DNA of 64,000 nt. Origin: Platerodrilus igneus. Taxonomy: Eukaryota; Arthropoda; Insecta; Coleoptera; Lycidae. The stretch covers positions 682,001 through 746,000 of the forward strand of contig JARFIW010000668.1 in the NCBI GenBank assembly GCA_036346225.1, in the 5' to 3' direction. Made by a program: the position numbers and the translations under genes. Below the pieces are notes generated by a model. It did no database searches and was not told the DNA's origin. It was given only the letters and a program-made list of their open reading frames with translations. Below are positions 33,401 to 45,400 of this stretch, piece by piece (position 1 is the stretch's first letter; each line of letters begins with the position of its first letter).

Positions 33401-36400
33401 TCAACCGGAGCTACGCGTCCAATACAACAATTTCATGCAGGACTATCTTGATGCTGGTCATATGGCATTACTCGATTCTCCGCCCGTTGGGAACGATAAT
33501 TATTTTTTACCCCATCACCCTGTATTTAAAGAGGAAGGTCATACTTCTAAAATTCGTGTGGTTTTTGACGCCTCTGCAAAGGCTAAAAACAACGTGTCAC
33601 TTAATGACACTCAATTGGCTGGACCTAGTCTCCAAAATGACATTTCGTCAATCTTACTTAAATTTCGCTCTCATCGTTTCGTTTTTACTTGTGATGTTCG
33701 CCAAATGTATCGGCAAATATTGGTTACCGAAGAACATCGAAGGTTTCAATTAATTGTGTGGCGGTTCTCCGCAGAAGAACCCATTCAGACTTATCAGCTT
33801 AATACAGTGACCTATGGTATTAAGTCATCGCCTTATCTAGCATTAAAACTCTTCAGCAATTAGCCATTGACGAAGGCAAAGGTTTCCGTTAGCCGCTGAG
33901 GCTATACGGTCAAATCTATATATTGATGATTTCGTCGCCGGTGGAGATTCTATACAATCGGCCCGCGAAATTAAAGATCAACTTATTTGACTTTTGCATT
34001 TGGCTGGTTTTGAACTTCGAAAATGGAGTTCTAATTCAGCTTCTATTTTGGAAGGCATTCCGTCAGATTTTGCCAATATACTTCTCTCGATTTCGATTCT
34101 GACGAATCAATAAAAATATTAGGTCTTCAATGGTCACCTACAGAAGATATTTTCTCATTTCGGGTTAAACCATTGAACCCAATATGTACAAAGCGCAACA
34201 TACTTTCGCAAGTTGCCAGAATATATGATCCATTAGGGTTTTAGCCCCACTAACACTTTTTGCAAAACGCCTAATCCAGCATCTGTGGATGTTAGGTTTG
34301 AATTGGGATGACATCCCACCAGCAGACATTTCGTCTCAATGGCAGCAGTATCAAGAAGAGTTGCCGTTATTATCGTCATTAAAGTTACCACGTTGTTTAC
34401 CCCTTCGGATCCTTTTACTTGTCATTTGCATGGGTTTTGCGATGCTAGCGAGGTAGGGTATGCAGCGGTAGTGTATTTCCAGTTCATAAATCACACTACT
34501 GGAGAAATAACTGTACAATTTGTAACCGCTAAAACAAAGGTAGCTCCAATTAAGCGCATTTCAATTCCACGTTTGGAATTATGTGCCGCCGTTTTATTAA
34601 CCGATTTCTTTCTTTTACCATTCGGTCTTATCAAGGCTTGATTGAAATCTCCGATGTTTCAGCGTGGAGTGATTCTACGGTCGCTCTCACTTGGATACGT
34701 TCTCCACCTTTTCGTTGGAAAACTTTTGTGGCGAACCGTGTTAGCCACATTCAAGAAATCATTGCACCTAGTCGATGGTTTTATATTAAATCTTCGCATA
34801 ATCCGGCTGATCCTGCATCTCGGGGATTAATGCCAAGCGCGGTTATTTCATGTTCGCTATGGTGGGCGGGGCCTGAATGGCTTCACTACCCTAGTGACTC
34901 GTGGCCGCCTCAACCAACATTGTCAACCTCAATTGCTGAGGTAACTACGGAACAGAAGATCCTAACATTTGTCGCTCAAACAGATCCAAACGTCATTGAC
35001 ATTTTACTAAGTCGCTTTTCATCGTTATATAAAATCCAAGGCATCGTGGCTTACATTTATAGATTTTCTAAACCCATGGCTCAACGTCATACGGGTCCCT
35101 TAACAGACATTGAATTACACAATGCTCTCATGATTATCGTTCGGCATGTACAAAATGTTACATTTTCAAAGGAAATAGCTTCGATCAAGGCAAACCGTAA
35201 ATTACCTAAAAGCTTGCGAAAACTTTCTCCATTTGTTGATCCACAAAATATCTTAAGAGTAGGTGGGCGTTTGACACATTCTTCGCTTTCCTATTTCGAA
35301 AAGTTTCCTGCGTTATTGCCTCAGCGGCACCGATTAACCGAACTTATCATTCGGTCAACTCATGAAAGGTATTGCCATCCCGGTGTTAATACCACAGCGT
35401 ATCTTATCCAACAGAATTTCTGGATCCTTTCTATTAAAAATTCAATCAGAAATTACTTATCATCATGTCATAGATGTTTTCGTATCAAACCGGTCCTGGT
35501 AACTCCTCCTATGGGAGACCTACCGGCAGCACGTATTACCCAGATCAAAACTGCACATGGTACATTAAAACGACCTTTGGTCAAACTAGCGCCGCTACCG
35601 GTATTTTAATTTTATTTTATGTTTAGATGTATATACACATTTCTTACATGTATAGTAGTATATTATTTTTACATATTTGCTTATTTACATATATATTTTA
35701 ATTTTTTTGCATAGTTGGTAATATCGCTCGCTGTAGTGTACCACCCTATCTTTCGTTACCTGTTTTTCTAGCAAGGTCAAATCCCATGTGATTTCCTTCA
35801 CCCAACCTACTTCCCTCCTTTTCAAAATTCTATGAATTTGGTGGGCGGTATGTTACGTCATCATCGAACAATTCGGTATTTGTGACAATAAATACCATCA
35901 GTGCGTTCACCCTACAGTTTGAGTGAAACATTTATACCGACAGTGGAAGTGCGTTGAAGAACACAGTTGCATTCGAACCGTTACAAAAGACGGTCGTGTG
36001 AGAGCTTTTGGAAGCGACACCATCACCCGGACAAGCGTGTTCTTGGTTGTCCGCAAGCTTTTGAGTGTGAACGTTTATTGCCCACAGCGGCACAGGATAA
36101 AAGGTATTTATACCCTTTATTAAGTAGTTTGGTGTAGTTGTTTTTTAGTTATTACATAACCGCTCCACCGCTATTGTTATTGCTACAAAAAGCAATTGGT
36201 CCTTCCCTATAATAGCATATCTTACCACCTCATTCACCCCCCAATTAAACCAGTTTGTTTTTGATAAATTGCTTGAAGACTAATTGTCCTCGCCACAGTA
36301 TCATTGACTCATCAAGCAAGATGGCTTTTCCTGGCTGATATATTAAATGCATTTTACTGTAGAAGAATTGAAATATTGGACGTATTTTATTAATTCTATC

Positions 36401-39400
36401 CTCAATAGCAGCTTGTCCTGTAAAATTTTTAGCAAAATGCAGACACTTAAGAATGATCAAAAAGCAATCCCTACTCATGCTATCATGAATAGATTTTAAA
36501 TTAAAAAGAGCGTCAGTTTTCCAATAGTCTTGTTGCACCTTACTCTTTTCTCGATGTTATAAAAAGAGTAAGTGCACGACGAAGTATAAGAAATACTTCG
36601 GCACAGCTTACATCGACCTTTATGGTTTCGGAGGCTGCATGAGACTTGAAATCACAGGGTAAGGGGAATGTTTAGAGAATATCTGAATGTTAAAATTTAA
36701 ATATCAAGACACTTGTTTACACAACTGTAAAATAACTTAGAAAAACTAAAGTTGAAACACGATAAGAGAAATTCGACTAAATATGTATATTAATACTCGA
36801 TTATTACAATTCCAAAGGCATGTATAAGATATACGCTTGTGTCATTAACATTGTAGGCATAGCTATATATTTTAAAATGATATAATTCACATATTTAATA
36901 AAATGTACACGAGAAAATTTCTATAGAGAAATCAAAATAAATAATCTCTGTTTAGAAACTCTAAATTTTACTTAATGCAGTAGTAAATCAAAAAGTGATC
37001 ATAATTGTAATAATGGCATGTAACAAATTGCACATGAAATGAAAGTTCAAGTAATAAACCTTTTCACCATAAGAAACTTCATGAAGTTCGAATGTTTACA
37101 TATTTTTAAGTTATGTATTAGAGAATTATATTTGAAATCATTTAACATAAGTAAAATGTAATTAATTATCAAAACTTTAAGATAAGTAAAATGTAATTAA
37201 TAATCAAAACAAAATATTTGTAGTGACAAAGACAAATTTAAATAGAGGTTAGGCCTCTTTATTTTAACAGAAAACGGTAAGGTAAAAGTTTTAATCTCAT
37301 ACTACCTGTAGTATCAGTAACTGAACTAATACTAAGTTACTTAATTTATAGAAATCCTTCAATATCCAGGAAACTGAAACATCCTGCGTTGGAGGATCTC
37401 CTAGAGTAGGTACAAAACAACATGTGGTCAACTTCAAATGTTGTCTTTAACAGACTTCTGTTCCATAAAATTAAATTTGTAGATATTTTTCAATAAGATA
37501 ATAACTGAGCATCATTATGTAAAGTAGAAAGAAACGAAATATAAAATTCTTGTGATGAGTGTTATTTTACATCATCTGGTTGTGCGACAAGCAACTTTTC
37601 CATGTGGAAAATTCGAATGAGAGAAAACACGTCGCCGTGACGCATATTTGACCGGAGCATACTTGACCGGAGAATAAACCGGAGGATACTTGACCGGAGA
37701 ATACTTGACCGGAGAATAAACCGGAGGACCCTAGAAAATTCAGTTGTGTTACAAAAGTGAAAATCCAACACGAGGTGCAAAGGAAAACCAATCCATTAAT
37801 TTCTTACCATCTGTATAAATATTTGATGGACTTAAGGAATAAACAACTTCTTCATCCATTATACAACACATCTAGAAATATATTTAAATGTTAATTTAGG
37901 ATTTATAATTAGAAAATTTACATACCAGGCAAACACATGAGGCAAGGTAGAAGTCAAATCACAAATGCTCAACAGTGCCAGATAAGCAATCAGATATCAG
38001 AGAAATGAAAATTTGACACTTCAAATAAATTATTTTCGGCCATCTTCGGGATGGACGATCTCTAGCGATTATTCTCAATAATACAGAATTTAGAACCACA
38101 CCAGTTGTGATTTTGGAATAAACACTTCAGAAATAACCAATAGGAAAATTTCATATAGATATAATAATTTGTACTATGTAACAAATTAGTAACTTGTGGA
38201 TTAAAACTAATAATCCAGGATTGTACGAGATAAATTCTTATAGAAAATATATTACATAATAAAGAGAGTAATTTTATATTTAAATGTAGATATTAGCATT
38301 TATATGCTAATAGTGCCAAGCACAAATGTAACATGCTAAAATATAAGCAAAAAGGCATGTTACATTGTATTTGGTTTGTTCTCAAAGTCCCTATGTGCAA
38401 CAACAATCCAATAGATGTATGCAATTCTGGAACTGTAAGGGGTTTCCACCGAGTTATCCTAGAATTTGCGCCAACTCCCGTCAAAAATAGTTCCTCCGCA
38501 TATCTATTTGTTTCTGTAATAATTACATTAGAAAGACTTAATGGTCACTTTGGGGTTTTTGAACCAACAATTCAACCTCTCTTGTACAGTGAAATTGTTT
38601 CAGATCAGGGTTGTCTAGCCACAATTTTATATGTTGGGTTTGTAAATCATCTGCGTGCGGTTCGTTTACATTATTTGCAGTAAATTGCTTAAACCCCGGA
38701 ACCGCCACATTGTCATCATTTCCTGAAATAACTAAATAATCTGTAGTACATAATACTATAAAGACATGTTTACCGGAATCAGAGCCAGATTCCGACGAAC
38801 CATCATCATTTGGTAAATATTCGTTTTCACTTTCGTCAAAGTCATATTCATCATCTGAATGTGTTAAAAAGTGTTCTAATTTTTGATCAGTTAGATTAGC
38901 TGGGTTTTTAACAATCATTTTTTAACGTTTAGGACGTGAACAACCCGCCTGATTATCGTCCATATTTGCACTAACTTTAATATCGAATACAATCAGCACA
39001 TAACCCTGAAACTGAAAACTGGTGCCGAATTAGTATTCTTTTATGATATACTCAAGTTCTCACCAAGCATCAAATACCCAACTACAGCGCTTACGAAATG
39101 CTAAAGCATCTAACTTAAAGTTGTATAAGACGCGGATCCGTGGCGTGCGCACTCGGTGTGTAACTGAATGGACGCGGATCCGCGCCGTGAGCAGTAAACG
39201 TGTTAATTGGATAACAACCACCTCGACAGTTAAACGCACATTATGCTAACAAGTCGAGTTCGAAACTAGCTGCACGCCTCTGTACAACGACATGATAAAA
39301 GAGTCCAAAAAAAGGAAAACTTGAAACTAAATCAAATTATTTGCAACAAATAAATTCAAGGACTATACAAAATGTTTAATTTCACACAAACAGTAGATGG

Positions 39401-42400
39401 CGGAAAGCACGCCACAATGTTTCTAAATTTGTTAGCTGATATTCTTATAGAAGCAAGAGTGTATTTTTTGTTTTTGTAGAAGAGTCGGAGCTTAACGCAC
39501 CCTTACATAACGATCTTTGGTTAGTCAAATTTCTTCGACCATGTAAGTATTATCCAGAAAGCGCTTTTAACTTGGTAAGTATTATTTCTTTTCGAAAGAT
39601 AGGACAATAGACGGTTTATTTTAGATAAAACGATACTACGCCTTTAAAATAAAACATGCCAACGTATACGATGGGCTGTTACCCAGTAAGGAAAGGAATG
39701 TATTTGAACACGACATCTTGACAGTACAACCTACGAGAGATCAGTTTCATAGAAGAGTTCTTATTATTGAACTTGGAAGTAAGTTTTAATTATAAAAATG
39801 GCAAGTATTTTAATGTACTTTGTAGAAAAATGGAACCACAAAAAGTGCTCACTGGATGAAGTTTTTAAGGCTGCGGTTATATTTTTAGAAGCTGCAATGG
39901 TAGAACCGACAACCCAAGTTGCTGGAGCTGTAGTTATCTTTGACATGGATGGCTTGACGTTACAGCAAACGTGGCAGTTTACACCGCAGTTTGCTAAAAG
40001 AATTGTAGACTTTTTACAGGTAGTTTAATGTTGTTACAAATAGTTAATGTTGATTAGCATTCAAAGATGCCGATATTCAACTACATTTGTTGGACGTTTA
40101 AATTATATTTCGTTATAAAATATTATTTGTAAAGTTTCGTGGGGCAAAGTTGTGAGAAATAACTCAAAAATACTTCTGCAACTGCTGGCTACTTACTGCT
40201 ATAATACCGTATAACCTACAAAGCTGATAGCTTACAGTTTTCCAGGTAGACATGATTCATCATTGTTTTTGCACTAACCAACAAGATAGTTAAATAAAAC
40301 AATTCGTCCCACAGGGTTCGATTCTAGTTGATTTTTTGACAATCAGCAATTTTACCAAATACATGCAATTGGATTAAAATCCTGATACTAGAAACTAGTA
40401 TAATTAATTTTTCAAGGGCGTTGTATCAAGATAAAAATAGAATGTCTTGGTTAACTGTTGTTTAGTACCATAAAATTATTCACTTTACAGGATGCAGGAA
40501 AACGAATAGATCATAACTTTCAAATACACCTTTGCTTTCGTTGTAAGACACTTGACTACATCAAATTCCAACAAAAAACTCGAATTCCAAAATGAATTGC
40601 ATAAGTTGGTATACTTGGTACTTGGCTCTCTTCTAACTAAATCTTATCACAAATATCGGACGACTAATATACTAAACCGTCATGTGAGCACTCTTTGAGG
40701 ATCAAATTAAAGAAGAGCGAAATCTCGTAACAAGCTAGTAACTACAACTATCAACGGAAGCCTAATCTTGCTAAATTAGAAAACGTACAGGGGCAAAGCG
40801 TTTTTGTTATTAATACTCAAGCACGAAAAGCAAATTTTTAGAAATATGAACGCAATTTTGAAAATGAATCGACGGTGTACTCATAAAATGATAAGATATT
40901 CTAAATCAGTCTTCAAGGATTTACAAAATGTATGAACCTATTATGAAAATTAATTATTGTGGCAAGGCGAAACGTTGCTGGTTGTTTTCTGCACTAAATC
41001 AACTTAGAAATATTGCATATAATGCACCAGCTATCGAACTATTATCTGTGATGATCTGTAAATGAAAAATAAATTTTTAATGTGTGCAAATAATGAATAA
41101 TGAAACACAAGTAATAAAATTTAAATTGTAATATTTCGTAAGCCTTTAAGGAATTATCCTCAAAAAATTGTTTTAAATTTTTATACAAGTAGCTCTTACG
41201 CAGTACAAAAACTGGTTTTAAAATAAGAAACCTTTCACCTAAATTATTATTTTATCCAATGGAAAAGAAGAAAAATTGCTTACAATATTGCCATCACAAC
41301 TGTGCGGAACATGTATGCGATACCTGTTCGAAGCTCTAAAAATCGTTGGAATTTTAAGAATTTTCCATATTTCAATTTAGTACTGTCACTTTTGGGTGAA
41401 ACTTTTTTGCTCCTAACTTTGTCTACTACCGATGGGATAGTTTTGTCGCCGTTACGTTAGTTACAGTCTCTGCCTACCTTTGAATATATGGTACATGACG
41501 TGGAGAAAATGTCAAAAAAGGTGTTGACAAGATGTATTTGCACAAATCGGGAAGTAATTTTGTATTGGGGGGGGGCGTGTGAAAAGTCACGAGAGAAGAC
41601 AGTGAAAGGAAGAACCTATTAGAAAGGAGAAATGATCTACGAATTGTAGTATAAATATTTCGGAGTTTCTGAAGACTAAAGAAGAAACTGCTATATTTCT
41701 ATATATTTTAGAGAATTTTAAAATGTCAGGTAATCAACGATAGGGAAGTTTTTAGTTTAGTTTGAAGAATATACAGCCAACCACTCAAGTTCAGATAACA
41801 CCATGCAGGTGTTAAGGTTACTATAAATGAAAATAGCAAAAGTAGAAAGTGTTTAGACATACTACAAAACAAACAGATACAGCGATAGTTCAAGCATATA
41901 TGTCCACAGCGTATCTTGATAATAGAGAAGAGAAAGTAAAAAATCTAATTGCAAAAGTAATTTGAGGCTTTCGAAAAGGAAGTTGCTTAGTATATGAAAT
42001 TTGAGCGTAGTTGTAGATTAAGGTAGAAGGTAAAAAGTATTATAGGAGCATAATTTACGAGTGTGAACTGAAAGTTAAAGATAGGCTAAACAGCTATGCA
42101 TCACAAATGAATTAGTTGTAGTTGACATAGTGTTTAAAAATAAAAAACAGGCGTGTACGTGAAAAACCTCTGGTAATTTAGATTCATTGACTCTCTTAAG
42201 GTCAGTCAACCCTACGCTTAACTTCCACTACGTCTCCATGTTGTATGGAGGTGGCTGGTGGATGACAGTAGGTTCGGCGCTCTTGCCATACACGCCACCT
42301 AAGAGTCGTGATCAAGCATAACATCGTTTAGTAGCAAAACCTGGCAGAGTAAACCCTCCATGTAGGCCAGTTCTCCACAGAGAGTTGATAACATGCTTTC

Positions 42401-45400
42401 GACAAAAAATGAAGAAGTCTCAGATTTCGAGGGGCATGGATCCACCCCTCGTCGTACTCGGCGGAGTGCAGTTATGACTGACATGGCGAGACCTGGACAT
42501 TCTACAAACGTTGAAACAAAATTAGCAGAAACTACAGAAGAACACTATGGTGTCACTTTGCCATTTGCAGTCCGCTCATGCCGTATGTGTCTCCCGGCAG
42601 GGAGGGACTTTAGCGCGCTGTCAGTAGAAAACGAAGTAAAGCACCTGAAGGACTATCATGGTGGAGGAGTATTTCTTCAATATAGATGCTCTAGCTGCAC
42701 GGACTACTACAGCAGCTCATTTCAAGGATTAAGATGCCATGCACCCAAATGAAAAAGGCATTCAGATCCACCAGATGGCGTTGTGTCCCGTATGTAACAA
42801 AACATATAAAAGCAAGTAAGGTGCGAGCACTTACATGCACTACGCTCACCCGCAAGAGCGCAACGAGGCCAGAGCTGCGAGGCCGAGCCGTGAGAGAAAG
42901 AGGAAGAGGCTCTCAGTCTTCAGCATAGATGAGGTCAAAATGATGCTGTAGATGGAGGTTCGATTTTTTGGCGACAAGTTCATCGCCAAGCGCATGAGTG
43001 AGACCATCTCGAACAAGACGGCTAAACAGCTACGGGACAAAAGAGCACTCCCAAGGTACAAGAGCTTCTCCTCTGGTGGCCCAATGTCCTGAACCAACTC
43101 AAAATACTGAATTACCCCTTCAATATATATATAAAATCATCCAATCATACCTGTCCTTCAAACAGCAAATCTCCGTAACTACGTTTCCACTTCCACGTCC
43201 CTAACACAAGGCTGTCCTGAAGGATCTACCCTTTCACCTTTGGAACCTATTCATTAACCCTCTTCCTGATCTTAATATTCCAAACACAGATACCTTCGCC
43301 TATGCAGACGACCTTACGTTCCTCATTCATGGAAGCTTCAGCCTCCAAATACAATCCACTACAAATATCCTAATCCAACATATCGAACAATGGTCAATCC
43401 TAAATAAGCAACCTATCTCCCCTACAAAATCTAGAATGTTACTTCTAAAAGGCTTCCTTGACCTCCGCCGCAGTTCCACCATCCATATCCAAGGAACATC
43501 CTTAACCTTCTCTGAATCTGTCTCCTACCTCGGTATCCATTTAGAAACCCGCCTGAAGATGCACACCCACCTCCAAAACAATCCGTTTAAAAACCAAGTT
43601 CATCCTGCACAACATAGCAATCCCTACCTAAATCAATCTAACTAGCCCCACCTACAAGAAGACTAATCCTGAACAATATCATCATCCCCATCGTCCGCTA
43701 CGCTATTGACTCTTGGAATCCCCTCACAACCACACGATCACGCAAAATCTTATACCCAATCATACGTCCTTATCTGTTATACGTCTCTCGAGTTTTTCGA
43801 ACCACCTCCGCTGCATCTCTACACGCAATATTAAAAATTCCTCCATAGAAAGCCAACTACGTCATTTCGTGCAAACCCGTAACCTAAACATCCTTCGTCC
43901 GATCCACCTCCATAATAAAACACTATCCCCAGATGCGTACCGTACAATTCCTACTTCCGACTTTAAGACCCGTATCTACAACTCCCTCCTTCACTCCTGG
44001 CAAGAATCATGGTCCTACTCCAATACCGGCAGATACACCTACCAAATATTTCCTACCATTACCGACATTCCCACTCACGTACAAAATTCCAGCCGTACAA
44101 CTATCCAATTCCTAACTGGTCATGGAAAATTCCGATCCAAACTACACTCCTTCCACCTAACATCCTCTCCTCTATGTCCATGCAATCTTGATTCCTCCGA
44201 AACCCCAGAACATCTACTATACCATTGCCCTGCCCATACTCTCAACCGAAATACCTACAAACAAATCATTTAACTCATCTATTTTCCCCACTACTCTATT
44301 TTAAATTCTAACTTTTCCCTTCCTCTACACGCTTTCCTACACGAAATTTTAGACACTTAACCTCCTATACCCCCACGTTAACCCCTCTAGCCTGCGATCA
44401 AGCACGAAACCTACAAATTGATATTGCATCGGGCCACAAGAAGCTCCTCCCTCCTGCCCTGGATCAAGTTTTGACGTCACCTGAAGGTAAAAGTGAGTCT
44501 GAGGAGAAGACAACCGAATAAACTTTAATTTATTTTGTTTTTCTTATTTGTATATTTCCTTTTATTTAAACTTAGACTGTTCATGCTAGAATGGGCCAAT
44601 GGCCTAGACATAGTTTAAAATAAAGAGTATTCATACATACATTCAAGAGCTTACGACTATTAAAACTGGCTACACATGGCATAGGAGAAACTGGGATTTG
44701 CTTCGGCGAGCAACCAGAAAGCTCGCAAAAGAACTGAAGAATTCTCAGGTGAGAGAGGATTCTGCCGAGGGAGATGAACACCCCTCGGATATAAATCCCC
44801 TTGCTCCTAAACCATCTACCGAGAAGAAAATCCTAAAGGTCCCGGTAGAGAAGCATGTCGAATCTCCAATACCTACAGTGGAAGCTGATCCCTGGAGGGC
44901 GGGGCTTATAGAAGCAGTTCTGGCTCAAACATATAAATCAAAGAATGCCTGCGCCGACAGGATTGTATCAGCCATAAAACACCTGCGGTATTGCCTAGAG
45001 CTGATGTCACAACTCCGAGATGACACCAAAATGCCCCAAGAACTTGTAGATGATGTTTACCTCCAGGCGACGAAGCCGCGTGAACTTGTTGAAGAGGACA
45101 TACGGAATTACTGCAGGTAGGGTGTGGAAGCGAGGTGCGTACCGGCATTACATCTACGCACGAACCCAGGACCTATATAAGAAGAACTTAGGCCTGCTTG
45201 AAAACACCTCCGTGAAAAAGTGGACTGGCTTGACCTGGGTTGCGGCCCAGACAGGATAGATCCGGACGGTGTAAAGGTGCTGTATAACGAATTATGGGGT
45301 ACTCAGCCGGTAGTACAGCAACACCTTATGCGGGAGGGTAGGAAGGGCCGAAGGCAGTAGCCAAGGTTTTAACCCCTATAACATCTCATAAAACAGTCTA

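Larger units (their letters stand above)
30132..36257 (+). mobile_element. BEL/Pao LTR retrotransposon, structurally bounded, inactive
   Basis: LTRs of 402 bp (30137-30538 and 35851-36252) start TGTTACGTCATC. GTTTG target copies lie at 30132-30136 and 36253-36257. Removing the element rejoins a piggyBac frame exactly. The LTRs differ at only a handful of positions (for example 30293 G versus A), so insertion is recent compared with the piggyBac decay. Internal order is gag, protease, RT, RNase H, partial integrase. Frameshifts and an internal deletion make it defective. Confidence 0.93.
26322..39202 (-). mobile_element. piggyBac element split by three later insertions
   Basis: TTAA target copies at 26318-26321 and 39203-39206 flank 15-bp terminal inverted repeats CACGTT(C/T)ACTGCTCA. 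Subterminal GGACGCGGATCYGCR-type words occur twice near each end (26463, 26518; 39130, 39171). The transposase runs right to left. Subtracting a LINE (27457-29861), a BEL element (30137-36252) and a TG...CA insert (36534-38364), each with its target duplication, leaves about 2.5 kb, the normal piggyBac size. The whole nest sits in CRAL-TRIO intron 1. Confidence 0.93.

Noticed and set aside
36534..38364. Spliceosomal intron in a domesticated piggyBac
   Set aside because: The junction needs a duplicated TTGT rather than GT-AG to restore the frame, and the transposase is broken elsewhere.
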